Shown: positions 45,291 to 55,252, counted from the first letter of the stretch. The stretch: 64,000 bases of DNA from PALSA-1003 sp963791945 (GCA_963791945.1 CAWBUD010000002.1:1364001-1428000), one strand, 5' to 3'. Numbers and translations: made by a program. Notes: a model not told the origin generated them from the letters alone.

Positions 45291-46517
45291 ATGCATCTGC
45301 GCACCCTGCTCGCGATCTCAGCAATGTTGGGCTGCAACGCCGCCGTCGCCGGCCTCAAGGAAGGCTACGAGGCGCTGAGCAGGCAGGACTACGCCACCGC
45401 CATAAAGGAATACCGCCCGCTGGCGGAGCGCGGGAACGCCGAAGCCCAATATCGGATCGGGCGGATGTACGAGTTCGGCAAAGGGTATCCGCAGGACAAG
45501 GCGCAGGGCATCGCCTGGATCCGCAAGGCGGCCGCGCAAAACCACGCCGACGCGCAACAGGAGCTGGGCTTCATCTACGCGACCGGCGACGGCGTGAAGC
45601 AGGACGACGTGCAAGCCGTGGCTTGGTTCCGAAAGGCGGCCACGCAGGGCGACGCGACGGCGCAATACAACCTCGGACTGTTGTACGCCAAGGGTCAGGG
45701 CGTAGAGAAAGACTATGCGCAGGCGATCGCCTGGTGGCGCAAGTCGGCGGCCCAGGGCAACGCAGACGCGCAGTTCAAGCTGGGCGTCGTCTACCATACC
45801 GGCCAGGGCGTGGCGAAGGACGAGGTCCTCGCGCTCGCCAACGCCACGATCGCCGCGCGCGGCGGCGACAAGGAGAACGTCGAATACCGGAACGAGATCG
45901 CGAAGCAGCTCACGCCGGAGCAAGGGCGCAGCGCCCAAGCGTTGGCCGATGCGTGGAAGGTCGGCCAGCCGATGCCGGGGAGCGCTGCCACGTCGGGCTC
46001 GGCGCCGAGCACCGCGGTGGCCGCAAGTGTTCCGGTGAAGACCCGGTGCTCGGCGACAGGATCGATGGGCGGCGAGAAATTCGCGGCGACCAACTGTGTC
46101 GTGGCGCTGTACGGCGACCAGCACAGTGTCGCGATCTGGTTCAACGAAGATCCCATCGCGCCCGCCGAGGCGGAGAACTTCCAGATGTCGTCTTACGCCG
46201 GTGGCGACAAGGGCGGCAAGCAGCGCACGATGGCGATCATCATGTTCTGTCCGGGTGGAGGCAAGGAGACGGCCTCCGCGGCGGCTGTCAAATCGATCGA
46301 CCTCAACACCAACCACGCCAAGTCGCCGATGGCGGGCATCCAGCGCGTGGTCGAGGCGCCCAAGGACTTCAAGGTCGAGAAGATGACGGGAGACATCAAG
46401 CCCGGCGGCGCGCTGTCGGGCAAGATCGTCGGCAACCTAGACAAAACGTCGTTTACATTCGATTTCGAATTGAACTTGCCGGCCAAGGAAGCGGCGGCGG
46501 GGATGGGCTGCAAGTAA
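45291..46517 (+). CDS. Sel1-repeat secreted protein
   Basis: The 408-residue protein has a signal peptide (LLAISAMLGCNAAVA) and four Sel1/TPR-like repeats of about 36 residues (residues 35-190; for example AQYRIGRMYEFGKGYPQDKA and AQYNLGLLYAKGQGVEKDYA). A linker and a C-terminal beta-rich domain of unknown type (residues 240-408) follow. Sel1 repeats mediate protein contacts. It starts the accessory region after the tRNA fragment. Confidence 0.88.
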   Translation: MHLRTLLAISAMLGCNAAVAGLKEGYEALSRQDYATAIKEYRPLAERGNAEAQYRIGRMYEFGKGYPQDKAQGIAWIRKAAAQNHADAQQELGFIYATGDGVKQDDVQAVAWFRKAATQGDATAQYNLGLLYAKGQGVEKDYAQAIAWWRKSAAQGNADAQFKLGVVYHTGQGVAKDEVLALANATIAARGGDKENVEYRNEIAKQLTPEQGRSAQALADAWKVGQPMPGSAATSGSAPSTAVAASVPVKTRCSATGSMGGEKFAATNCVVALYGDQHSVAIWFNEDPIAPAEAENFQMSSYAGGDKGGKQRTMAIIMFCPGGGKETASAAAVKSIDLNTNHAKSPMAGIQRVVEAPKDFKVEKMTGDIKPGGALSGKIVGNLDKTSFTFDFELNLPAKEAAAGMGCK

Positions 46518-47043
46518 GGAGCGGCGCCTTAACTGTCGTAGCCCGGACTTGATCTGACATCGAGTGTCAGGTCGTACTTGCGCTTGAGCGGCTCACTTCG
46601 GCCACAAGCGGTCGTGGCCCATTGCGCTCCATAGCGGCCGTTGGTCGGTGCCGGCGGTAGCCCGTGTGCCCGTGTTCACCTACTTCAGGTTGTAAGAGGC
46701 GTTTTGACATATGTCAATACGTTAACGACTTTATCATCGCAACATATAAGCAGGCGATATCGGTGCGAAGTAGGTGAAGGAAATCGTCCACCAGGCAGCC
46801 ACTGAGATCGCCCACGAGTATCTGGCCGGGATCGCGTCGTACATCGGCAACCTCGATGGCTACTCTTGCGAGTGTGTGCGCTATCGCACAGACGCATCGT
46901 CAAGCGGGCGCTACCTTCCCTTCGAGCAAAGCGACCGTGACGTCGGAGCGTCAAGCAGCTCCGGCAGGCTGCGGGATCGCCGACATCTATAAACAGAGAT
47001 GCCACGGGACGACCGCTGAGGAAATGCAACACACTATTTCGTT
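46518..47043. other. Gene-free stretch with a regulatory-looking palindrome
   Basis: No convincing gene is present. Two short frames, at 46774-46992 and 46856-47068, lack family similarity and good ribosome sites. A 14-bp perfect palindrome TTGACATATGTCAA lies at 46704-46717. Confidence 0.4.
46704..46717. promoter_or_regulatory. FNR-type palindrome TTGAC-N4-GTCAA
   Basis: TTGACATATGTCAA is perfectly symmetrical and matches 8 of 10 FNR/ANR positions. It is 326 bases upstream of the hypothetical gene at 47044, farther than is usual for direct control. Confidence 0.35.
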
Positions 47044-47556
47044 ATGGCTAATCAACGTTCAGCTTTAAACGTCACTTCTCGATACGACGACTTTCTGTTT
47101 GCAGTGATATGCGATGAGCCCGGCGGGATGCGGCTGAGCGTCCTTTCCGCATTGGCGCGCATGAACGTCGATCCCTGGGAGGAGGCGGCCCGTCTGGCGA
47201 CACTGTCCACGCCGGACGCTCAAAAAACTCTCGTCTCGACACTCAATCTTCTTGCTGACAAACGACAGAGGGCGGCGGAACCAGAGATTCTTGCTGCCCG
47301 ATTGGTTGCGCTTCTCCCAAAGACAGACGAAGCCACGGCCGCCAAGGCGGCAACAATTGCGAAGGATCGTGCGCAGCGAACTATTTACTGGTTCGTGTGG
47401 TTGTGCTTTGCGTTCGCAATGTCGTTCCTAACGCCGCACCAAACTGCACCGACGACGAGCGCGGGAGCTTCTGCGTCGACATCGAACGCCACTTCCCCAA
47501 CAGAAGGCAGCAGCGCAAAGCTCGCGCCTTCTGATGTAAACAGTCGAACAGATTAA
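47044..47556 (+). CDS. Hypothetical tail-anchored membrane protein
   Basis: The 170-residue protein has a conserved-looking soluble part (SRYDDFLFAVICDEPGGMRL, SVLSALARMNVDPWEEAARL). A single membrane helix follows (IYWFVWLCFAFAMSFLTP, residues 114-131), then a Ser/Thr-rich tail. I recognise the N-terminal pattern from uncharacterised proteobacterial proteins but know no function. It probably sits in the inner membrane with most of its mass in the cytosol. Confidence 0.7.
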   Translation: MANQRSALNVTSRYDDFLFAVICDEPGGMRLSVLSALARMNVDPWEEAARLATLSTPDAQKTLVSTLNLLADKRQRAAEPEILAARLVALLPKTDEATAAKAATIAKDRAQRTIYWFVWLCFAFAMSFLTPHQTAPTTSAGASASTSNATSPTEGSSAKLAPSDVNSRTD

Positions 47557-48002
47557 GGCAAGGTGCGCCTGCCGACGGTCCTATCCGCGGAATTGACAGC
47601 CCGGTAGCATCAGTTTCACCTCGGACTTTCGACGGGCCTCCGCTTGGCGATTTCGTGAGCGCGTTGGCAGAACCCGGCTTGCGAACCCGGCCATATGCAA
47701 TCGTCTCAGTTCGGCCAAAACCCGTCATCCGACAAATCGGCTCAATTTCGCCGTAACGGTTAGCAAGCCGGGCGGCGCGAGATAGATTCGCACGCTCCGC
47801 CATGGCGCGTCGCAGGGGCGGCTCAGCCGGCTGCTGCCAACCGACAGAAATCTGCCCGCCAGCGCTCCATTGCCTGCGCGATCCAAACGGGAACCTGCCC
47901 CGGCACCGCGCAGACAATAGGTCAAGCGGCGCTCGGGCGTCGCTTGACCGCCATCACCAATCCCGAAATGCGTAGGCTCGTGTGACTGGATTCCCTATCG
48001 CT
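47557..48002. other. Gene-free stretch
   Basis: No gene or clear repeat is seen in these 446 bases; the open frames present have no recognisable domain, start context or codon preference. Confidence 0.5.
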
Positions 48003-48941
48003 CTACGGACTCGGGGTACCGCAGGCAACGCCAGTTGAAACGGACGTGACAGGATCTTCGCACTTCACCACAAACCCTCCTCCGTTGCCTGAGAAGTCGA
48101 AGCCGTCAATGATCGTTGCAAACGCCAGTTGCCTAATGAAGACGCCGTTGCCACCGTTATTGGTGAGGGCCTCCCCGACTTGCGCCGTCGAGGCCCGTAC
48201 GACAATGCCATCACCGGCGTTGCTGTCCACCGACCCAAATCCGCTGTCGTCGAGGATCTTGATCACAGAGCCTCGCTGGGCAAGGATACCGGTGCCGTTT
48301 GCCGTAATCCTCACGTCGTCAGTGCGCAGGAAAGAACCGTCCTGAACGATCGCGCCGAAACTGCCGTTTCCTGAAATGACAGGCCCCGCCGCGCCAGGGA
48401 CATCGGGTCCCATGTTGACCGTGGATGCGCCGAACACACCCAAGCCGGTGTCGTTGTTTCGGATGATGGTGGCGCCCAAAATGTCGGCTGAAGATTGATT
48501 CTGCAGGGACAGTCCAGTCTGACCCGGCCCGCCCCCCTGGATGACCACATTGTCGAACGCGCAGAGGCTTCGGTCAGTGCATGAAACACCCGTCGCAAAT
48601 GCGCTTGGTCCCCCGTTGATGGTGAGCGACCGCACCGTGATCGTGCTTCCTCCATTCACGGTCAAAGTGGTCCCGCCTGAGGGGGTGAGGGTACCTGTGA
48701 TGTTCGCGCCCGGGTTCCCGATGAGCGTTAGGCCCGTATACCCAGAGACCGACACATCCTCAGTGCAGGTCCCGGAAATCGTTACCGTGTTCGCGACGGA
48801 TTTAGTTAGCTTCGCGAGCGCAGCCGTCAGGGTCGTGCCTTTTTTGCTGCAATCCACACTGACGAGCGCTGCCTGCGCCGAGAAAATGGGCGCAGCCAGC
48901 AGCAACGCCACTGTAACGCCTAGGATGTGTTTCTTTTGCAT
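48003..48941 (-). CDS. Secreted right-handed parallel beta-helix protein
   Basis: The 312-residue protein has a clear signal peptide (LGVTVALLLAAPIFSAQAA). Pectate-lyase-like short repeats rich in Gly, Asn, Thr and Ser follow (LTVNGGSTITVRSLTINGG, VVIQGGGPGQTGLSLQNQ). It shows no catalytic motif. Cys pairs (VDCS, GTCT, VSCTDRSLCAF, VKCED...VACG) could form periplasmic disulfides. A surface or periplasmic binding role is inferred. The 369-bp duplicated unit begins 60 bases upstream of its start. Confidence 0.85.
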   Translation of the reverse strand: MQKKHILGVTVALLLAAPIFSAQAALVSVDCSKKGTTLTAALAKLTKSVANTVTISGTCTEDVSVSGYTGLTLIGNPGANITGTLTPSGGTTLTVNGGSTITVRSLTINGGPSAFATGVSCTDRSLCAFDNVVIQGGGPGQTGLSLQNQSSADILGATIIRNNDTGLGVFGASTVNMGPDVPGAAGPVISGNGSFGAIVQDGSFLRTDDVRITANGTGILAQRGSVIKILDDSGFGSVDSNAGDGIVVRASTAQVGEALTNNGGNGVFIRQLAFATIIDGFDFSGNGGGFVVKCEDPVTSVSTGVACGTPSP

Positions 48942-49000
48942 GTTCAGCCTCCCTGGGATTGATTGATTTTTTATGCGCCCGGCTCGCAGCGCCGGGTTCA

Positions 49001-49369
49001 GAGGACGGTGGTAAGAAAGAGAAGCAGACGACCGATTTGACTGTGGCTAGACCTCGGGCTTCCTTCTTGCATACTTCCCCCTCGTTGGATGGCAAGAATT
49101 TCAGTCCGCGATGACGTGAGCCAGCGCTTAAGTCGCAAACGCTGCTAATGCGGCGTCGCCCTCGTTGCTTCGCCCTCCGAACGCAATCGTTCGTTAACGA
49201 AGTAGCCTACGGCTCGTCGTGGACCGAAAGTACTCACTAGCATGAACCGTACCTACTTGGCGTCTCCAGCCAAATCAAAGTGATACATCAAATGGGGGCA
49301 CGAGGCTGCAAGTGAATGTAAAGCTAGACGACAGGTTGCCGTCCGCTCCGGATCGAGATCGGTATGCCT
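49001..49369. repeat. 369-bp direct repeat, copy A
   Basis: This copy appears identical to copy B at 49380-49748 in the side-by-side reading of every block. Only ten bases (GAGTGAGGAG) separate the copies. It contains no credible gene. The first copy sits directly upstream of the beta-helix gene. Confidence 0.9.
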
Positions 49370-49379
49370 GAGTGAGGAG

Positions 49380-49748
49380 GAGGACGGTGGTAAGAAAGAG
49401 AAGCAGACGACCGATTTGACTGTGGCTAGACCTCGGGCTTCCTTCTTGCATACTTCCCCCTCGTTGGATGGCAAGAATTTCAGTCCGCGATGACGTGAGC
49501 CAGCGCTTAAGTCGCAAACGCTGCTAATGCGGCGTCGCCCTCGTTGCTTCGCCCTCCGAACGCAATCGTTCGTTAACGAAGTAGCCTACGGCTCGTCGTG
49601 GACCGAAAGTACTCACTAGCATGAACCGTACCTACTTGGCGTCTCCAGCCAAATCAAAGTGATACATCAAATGGGGGCACGAGGCTGCAAGTGAATGTAA
49701 AGCTAGACGACAGGTTGCCGTCCGCTCCGGATCGAGATCGGTATGCCT
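49380..49748. repeat. 369-bp direct repeat, copy B
   Basis: Second copy of the unit at 49001-49369, in the same orientation. The perfect match suggests a recent duplication or an assembly artefact. The rest of the gap 48942-50069 holds no gene. Confidence 0.9.
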
Positions 49749-49810
49749 CGATGTCGCTTACCGTTTCCGCAAAGACGCGCTTAGCAATTGGTTCCTGGTC
49801 GGCCGCTCAA

Positions 49811-49848
49811 ACTCGTGTCCGAATCGAGCACTCGTGTCCGAATCGAGC
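49811..49848. repeat. Two 19-bp tandem repeats
   Basis: ACTCGTGTCCGAATCGAGC occurs twice in direct succession (49811-49829 and 49830-49848), just beyond the 369-bp duplication. Confidence 0.85.
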
Positions 49849-50069
49849 AGCTAAGACAGTTCATCCCACGAGGCGATACGAAGTCCGTCGTGTTTCCGGT
49901 AGAGTCGAAAAATGCGTCGACGCGTGTCGCTGGCGCTGCGGTAGTTTGAGTTGACTAAACGTGTGCTTTCGATGAGCGCGAACGGCAGCTCTGGGTCGGT
50001 TTTAGCCGTTCTCGGACGTCTGGCGACAATCCCTCGGTTGCCGCGTGACGATGGAGTAGAGTCGTGGCC

Positions 50070-50474
50070 ATGACCCCTATCAATCAAACCGCGGTCGATA
50101 ATATTGTGCGAGCCTTGCGCGTGGTCCTGAACCAAGCGCAGGACCTCATCGCGGCCGGCGAGGCCGGTGCGCTGCTTTCAAACCGCATCGCTCTCGCTCT
50201 CGCGCTAACGAACCAGCTCTGCCGGGTCAGCGGGTTGGAGGAACGCGATACCGTTATGGAATATGGGGCGGCCATCGCCGCCGCATTGTTTCCGCTTGGG
50301 ACAAGCTTCTACGACGTCGAAGGCGTTCCAGTTTCGGTAGATCCGGAGGGCACGAATGCCAAAGCCTGGGACATTCCAGGCGCGCGACACTTTCCGCTGC
50401 CGCTCGGCCGTAATGCCGAGCCGCTGTCAGAGGAAGATTTTTTGCGCCGCGTGGAGGTGCTGCTCAACCCGTAG
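50070..50474 (+). CDS. Hypothetical protein
   Basis: The 134-residue soluble protein has a helical first half (AVDNIVRALRVVLNQAQDLI) and a Pro-rich second half ending in an acidic helix (EEDFLRRVEVLL). No family is recognised. ATG 50070 follows GGAG by 13 bases; a GTG at 50064 is also possible. It lies 175 bases before the DUF6398 gene in the same direction. Confidence 0.6.
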   Translation: MTPINQTAVDNIVRALRVVLNQAQDLIAAGEAGALLSNRIALALALTNQLCRVSGLEERDTVMEYGAAIAAALFPLGTSFYDVEGVPVSVDPEGTNAKAWDIPGARHFPLPLGRNAEPLSEEDFLRRVEVLLNP

Positions 50475-50648
50475 GCTTCGGCGTGGGCGCAGCTCCACGG
50501 TGCTGGCGTGAGTCGCGCGTTGAGGTTACGTCCGAAAAGCACCTCGAGGTCTTCGACGATTCTGCGGCTCACGCTGATTTGGGGGTAGTTGGTCGTTGGT
50601 CCATTGTTCTGAAACAATGTAGCTTGCACCACGCGGTCCAAGGTCATC

Positions 50649-51170
50649 ATGCCATTCCCGGAAAAAGTCCCCAAAGCCTTGGCGGAGAAATTCGTCGCCA
50701 TCACCGCCCTTAGCGACGACTTCTGCGCTCAGCATCTCAACGATGAATATCGTCAAGTGATTCACCGCCTGGTCGGAACGTTGGCCAGGAAGCGCCCCTC
50801 GCCATTGCTGAAGGGGAAGGAAAGCATCTGGGCAGCCGCCGTGGTGCACGCGATTGGGCGGATCAATTTTCTGGATGATCCCGCCCAAACACCGCACTGC
50901 AAGCCGACGGTTATCTTTGATTTCTTCGGAGTTGTCGAAAGTACCGGCCAGACCAAGTCACGCGAGATTCAAAAGCTTCTAGACATGGGGCCTTTGTCGC
51001 CAGAATGGACCTTGCCCAGCCGTTTGGCGGACAACCCGATGGTATGGATGCTGGAGGTCGACGGGCTCATCATGGACATTCGTCATGCGCCGGTTGAACT
51101 GCAACGGGCGGCCTTTGAACAAGGTCTGATTCCCTTCGTTCCCGGCGAACAGTCCGACAAGTGCAGATGA
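50649..51170 (+). CDS. DUF6398 domain protein
   Basis: The 173-residue protein shows the DUF6398 pattern: a helical start (LAEKFVAITALSDDFCAQHL), the block LVGTLARKRPSPLLKGKESIW and AAAVVHAIGRINFLDD, then a helix-turn-helix-like VIFDFFGVVESTGQTKSREI. The last part may contact nucleic acid, but no function is known to me. The next 299 bases to the permease gene hold no gene. Confidence 0.75.
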   Translation: MPFPEKVPKALAEKFVAITALSDDFCAQHLNDEYRQVIHRLVGTLARKRPSPLLKGKESIWAAAVVHAIGRINFLDDPAQTPHCKPTVIFDFFGVVESTGQTKSREIQKLLDMGPLSPEWTLPSRLADNPMVWMLEVDGLIMDIRHAPVELQRAAFEQGLIPFVPGEQSDKCR

Positions 51171-51469
51171 GCAAGAGGCTTTCGGGACCGGCGTAAGAAG
51201 ATGGCACGCAAGAAGGTCCGCTTTCCTCATCCTTAAGTTGCAGCGATGGGTCGTTGTGCGACGCATGGTGATCAGGCGGTTCACGGCGAACAGCGGCCGC
51301 AGTGCATCGCGCTCTAAAGCAGTCGTTGATGGCTGCCTGTCAGCCAACACGAGACGGCTGAGCCATTATTCACCTCACCACTCTGCGGCAGGGGACGATT
51401 CCTCTGACTCCGGTCGGTTGCGACCGCGGAGTATCATTCGAAGACAGTGTCCATGCCTCAGCGAAGAAT

Positions 51470-52687
51470 GTGAATTACGGCGCGTTGCTTCGGTCGGCGT
51501 CGATTGCGCTGCTGCGAAACAAGATGCGCAGCGCGTTGACGGTCCTCGGCATTACCATCGGAATAGGCGCCGTTATTTGCGTCGTGGCGATAGGCAATGC
51601 GGGTCAAGCCCAGGTGGAGCAGCAGCTAAATAATCTGGGCGATAACTTTGTCTGGATTGAAGCCGGAGGACGCGCCGTAAACGGGGTGCGCACCGGCACG
51701 CACGGGACCAAGTCGTTGACGCTTGCCGACGCAGTTGCGATCAAAGCTCAGGTGCCGGTCATCAAGAGCGTGTCGCCCAACGTAGATGGCCAAGTCCAGA
51801 TCATCTACGGCAATCAGAACTGGTTCACTACTTACCGGGGCGTATCGCCCGAGTATTTCGACATCAAACGGTGGTTCGTCGAACAAGGTGCTTCGTTCGC
51901 GCAAGACGACGTGGACCGAGCAGCCGACGTTTGCGTAATTGGAAAAACGGTGCGCGACCAGCTTTTTGGCGTCGAAAATCCGATCGGGAAGGTGATGCGG
52001 GTTAAGGATCTGCCTTGCACCGTGGTGGCCACCCTTCAACCCAAAGGGCTTTCGGTGTCCGGCCAGGATCAGGACGACACGATCATCATGCCCTACACCA
52101 CCGTGCAGAAGAAGCTGAAAGGCATAGCTTGGCTCGACGACATACTCTGTTCCGCCGTGTCGCCGGACGCGGTAAGGCTCGCGGGTCAGCAGGTTGCGGC
52201 GCTGCTTAGGGATCGGCATCACCTGCGGCCCGAAGAAGAAGACGATTTCAACATCCGCAACCCAGAAGACATCATTCAGGCCCAACTGGCAGCCAGCCGG
52301 ACCCTGACCATCCTTCTCGTCGCCATCGCGTCGATCTCCCTGGTGGTCGGAGGAATCGGAATCATGAATGTGATGTTGGTTTCGGTCACGGAGCGAACCC
52401 GCGAGATCGGTGTCCGTTTGGCGGTGGGTGCTACCGAAGAGGCCATTCAACTTCAGTTCCTTGGTGAATCGATCATGCTGAGCCTGGTCGGCGGCATGGC
52501 GGGAGTCTTGGTGGGGATCTTCGGCTCGATACTGGTCGGTAAGACGTTGCACTGGCCCATGCAGGTTTCGGTCGGAGCGGTGCTGATTGCTGCGATGTTC
52601 TCGGTTGCGGTGGGCGTGTTCTTCGGCTATTACCCCGCGCGCAAGGCCGCGCTGATGGATCCTATCGAGGCTCTTCGGTACGAGTGA
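51470..52687 (+). CDS. MacB-type FtsX-family ABC permease, second set
   Basis: The 405-residue protein has the same architecture as the permease at 3869: an N-terminal helix (NKMRSALTVLGITIGIGAVI), a MacB_PCD periplasmic domain (GKVMRVKDLPCTVVATL), three C-terminal helices with SISLVVGGIGIMNVM, VSVTERTREIGVRLAVGA, and the end YPARKAALMDPIEALRYE. The start is GTG 51470 with no strong ribosome site, so a slightly later start cannot be excluded. Here the permease comes first in the operon, ahead of the adaptor and the ATPase. Confidence 0.9.
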   Translation: MNYGALLRSASIALLRNKMRSALTVLGITIGIGAVICVVAIGNAGQAQVEQQLNNLGDNFVWIEAGGRAVNGVRTGTHGTKSLTLADAVAIKAQVPVIKSVSPNVDGQVQIIYGNQNWFTTYRGVSPEYFDIKRWFVEQGASFAQDDVDRAADVCVIGKTVRDQLFGVENPIGKVMRVKDLPCTVVATLQPKGLSVSGQDQDDTIIMPYTTVQKKLKGIAWLDDILCSAVSPDAVRLAGQQVAALLRDRHHLRPEEEDDFNIRNPEDIIQAQLAASRTLTILLVAIASISLVVGGIGIMNVMLVSVTERTREIGVRLAVGATEEAIQLQFLGESIMLSLVGGMAGVLVGIFGSILVGKTLHWPMQVSVGAVLIAAMFSVAVGVFFGYYPARKAALMDPIEALRYE

Positions 52688-52747
52688 GTACCGCGCCAAG
52701 GACTGCACCACGAAGCTTACGCGGCTGAGGACCATCGGGAATCGTTC

Positions 52748-54115
52748 ATGAGAAACAAGCGCGCCTGGCTGATCCTACTGGCCATCGCAATCGCGCTCGG
52801 ATTGTTCGCCAGCTTCGCCCTCACCCGCAAGGGCCAACCGCAGTACTTCACCGCCAAGGTCGAACGCGGCACGATCCGGGATGTGGTCGATGTCACCGGA
52901 ACCATCAACGCCGTCACGACGGTTCTTGTCGGGTCGCAGGTATCGGGAACGATCGCCAAGCTCGGCGCTGACTTCAACTCGCGGGTCCGCAAGGGCGACG
53001 TGATCGCGGTCATCGACCCGGCGCTGTTCCAGGGAGCGCTGCTGCAGGCCAATGCCGACTTGGCAAGCGCCAAGGCGAACGTCGTCGCCACGCGCGCAAA
53101 CCTCGACAAAGCACGGGCTATGCAGGTTCAGACGAAGGCGGACTACGATCGCGCGCTCGTGCTCATGGCGCAGGACAGTGTGAGCAAGCAGGCTCTCGAT
53201 CTCGCCAAGGCGAATTACGAGTCCGCCGACGCTTCGTTCAAAGCGGCTGGCGCGGCGATCACCCAGGCCGAGGCACAGGTAAACCAGAAGGCGGCTGCCG
53301 TATCCGTGGCGCGTACGAATCTAGATTACACGGTGATCCGTTCACCCATTGACGGGACGGTCGTGGCGCGCAATGTCGACGTGGGCCAGACCGTTGCCGC
53401 GTCGTTGCAGGCCCCGACCTTGTTCACGATTGCACAGGACTTGACAAAGATGCAGGTTTACGCCAAGACCGACGAATCCGACGTGGGCAGTGTCAAAGTA
53501 AGACGGCCGGTGGTCTTCAAGGTAGACGCATACCCCAAGGAAACGTTTAAGGGAGTCGTGAGCCAAGTCAGAATGAACCCGACCACGGTCCAGAACGTGG
53601 TCACCTACGACGCGATCGTTAATTTCGACAATCCTGATCTGAAGCTGTTTCCGGGAATGACGGCCTACGTCACGATCCCTGTCGACACCGTGCAGAATGT
53701 CCTGAAGATCGCCAATGGTGCCCTTCGGTACAAGCCGCAGCTTACGCCAGACGACGTGCGGGCGCTTTACAGCCGCTACGGGATTGCCGCTGACGAAAAC
53801 GACTCCGGAACTTCCGCCGTGGCTAGTCCGGTCGGCGTGGACAACGCGACCTCACGGCATGTCGACGGGACCGGCGTCATGCCGTCCGGCCCTGCGCGGG
53901 GATTGAAAAGCAGTGTCGTCGTGTGGAAGCTGCATGGCGATGACTCCATCGAGCCGGTACAAATCGACGTCGGGATCACCGACCACGCCTACACCGCGGT
54001 GGTCGACGTCTTGCACGGCGAGCTGAAGGAAGGGGACGAGGTGATCACCGGTGCGCTGGTCGCGACGGGTCAGACACCCCGAGGGTCCAGCGTGGGCAGT
54101 CCCCCGAAGAAATAG
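52748..54115 (+). CDS. MacA-like periplasmic adaptor, second set
   Basis: The 455-residue membrane-fusion protein has an anchor helix (AWLILLAIAIALGLFASFAL), first lipoyl half VGSQVSGTIAKLGADFNSRV, a long coiled-coil hairpin (LLQANADLASAKANVVATRA), second lipoyl half VIRSPIDGTVVARNVDVGQT, and a beta-barrel with an inserted linker near residues 330-390. It is longer than the adaptor at 1915, mainly because of this linker. It joins the ABC pump to an outer-membrane channel not encoded here. Confidence 0.9.
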   Translation: MRNKRAWLILLAIAIALGLFASFALTRKGQPQYFTAKVERGTIRDVVDVTGTINAVTTVLVGSQVSGTIAKLGADFNSRVRKGDVIAVIDPALFQGALLQANADLASAKANVVATRANLDKARAMQVQTKADYDRALVLMAQDSVSKQALDLAKANYESADASFKAAGAAITQAEAQVNQKAAAVSVARTNLDYTVIRSPIDGTVVARNVDVGQTVAASLQAPTLFTIAQDLTKMQVYAKTDESDVGSVKVRRPVVFKVDAYPKETFKGVVSQVRMNPTTVQNVVTYDAIVNFDNPDLKLFPGMTAYVTIPVDTVQNVLKIANGALRYKPQLTPDDVRALYSRYGIAADENDSGTSAVASPVGVDNATSRHVDGTGVMPSGPARGLKSSVVVWKLHGDDSIEPVQIDVGITDHAYTAVVDVLHGELKEGDEVITGALVATGQTPRGSSVGSPPKK

Positions 54116-54152
54116 GGCCTCCCAGGTAACCGCACCTGGATAGCAGCGCAAT

Positions 54153-54938
54153 ATGGTAATGGCGGTCGCACCTCAACCCGAAGCGATGCGGAAGCATTCC
54201 GCATCCGAGCTGATCTGCGTCGAAGACGTGCACAAGTACTACTCCCTGGGCGAGACGAAAGTTCATGCATTACGCGGCATCACCACCTCCATCGACTTCG
54301 GTGAATTTGTGGCGATCATGGGCGCCAGCGGCAGCGGCAAGTCCACGTTCATGCACCTGCTTGGCTGCCTCGATCGCCCCACATCCGGACGCTATTTGCT
54401 AGAAGGCACTGACGTATCCCGGCTCGACAAACGCGCGCTTGCACTGATTCGAAACCAAAAAATCGGCTTTGTGTTCCAGGGGTTCAACTTGCTGGCCCGC
54501 ACGACTGCGCTGGAGAACACTGAGCTTCCGACGCTCTACACGAAGATCGACAAGGTCGAGCGTCGTCAGCGCGCGTCCAATGCCTTGTCGATGGTTGGGC
54601 TTGCTGATCGAGCACTGCACTACCCGTCCCAAATGTCTGGTGGGCAGCAACAGCGGGTCGCCATTGCCCGGGCCCTGGTCAACGAGCCGTCCATTCTTCT
54701 CGCCGATGAGCCGACCGGTAATCTCGACACCCGCACTTCGGCCGAGATCATGGAGATCTTTCAGCGACTAAACGATGGCGGACTCACCGTCGTGATGGTC
54801 ACGCACGAGCATGATGTTGCGCAGTTCGCCAAGCGAGTCATTGTCTTCCGCGATGGTACGATTCGAAAGGGTGAAAACGTGCGCGATCGGCCGATGGCTG
54901 CCGACTTTCTCCGGGACTTTCCAGCGCTTGAGGATTAA
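54153..54938 (+). CDS. MacB/LolD-type ABC ATPase, second set
   Basis: The 261-residue ATPase has Walker A GASGSGKST, Q-loop FVFQGFNLLARTTALENT, signature MSGGQQQRVAIARALV, Walker B LLADEPTGNLD and switch His VTHEHDV. It follows the adaptor by 37 bases. The gene order permease-adaptor-ATPase is the reverse of the set at 1915-5089 apart from the adaptor, so the two sets are not a simple recent duplication. Confidence 0.93.
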   Translation: MVMAVAPQPEAMRKHSASELICVEDVHKYYSLGETKVHALRGITTSIDFGEFVAIMGASGSGKSTFMHLLGCLDRPTSGRYLLEGTDVSRLDKRALALIRNQKIGFVFQGFNLLARTTALENTELPTLYTKIDKVERRQRASNALSMVGLADRALHYPSQMSGGQQQRVAIARALVNEPSILLADEPTGNLDTRTSAEIMEIFQRLNDGGLTVVMVTHEHDVAQFAKRVIVFRDGTIRKGENVRDRPMAADFLRDFPALED

Positions 54939-55252
54939 GCCGCGTGTCAGTGCCGACACACGGCGAAGTGTAAACCAACAAACGCGGTTCCTGCTCTCGA
55001 CGGTCCGGCCGGAATGCCCATTCTGTGCATCGGTCGGTCCGGAGGCGCTGGTCGACGTGGTCGCGAAGAAGCTTGTCAAGTATGGCGCCAAGCCAATCGG
55101 CGTCATCGGCAGGTCATGTACTAGCGGACGGGAGCATCGGCCGTTTATGCGGGATGCAAGGCGTTGGTGGACGGCTGAGTCGACGCAGTGCGTTGACGCA
55201 CGCGCCTTGTTGCCCGAAGCTACTGCAGTCGAAATAACCGGACCCATTGCGC
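54939..55252. other. Gene-free stretch, possible eroded gene
   Basis: One frame reads RPECPFCASVGPEALVDVVA then KKLVKYGAKPIGV, which looks protein-like but has no start, no known family and no clear end. It may be the residue of an old gene. Confidence 0.3.

Noticed and set aside
46774..47068. Two overlapping short frames
   Set aside because: No ribosome site, family similarity or codon bias separates them from chance.
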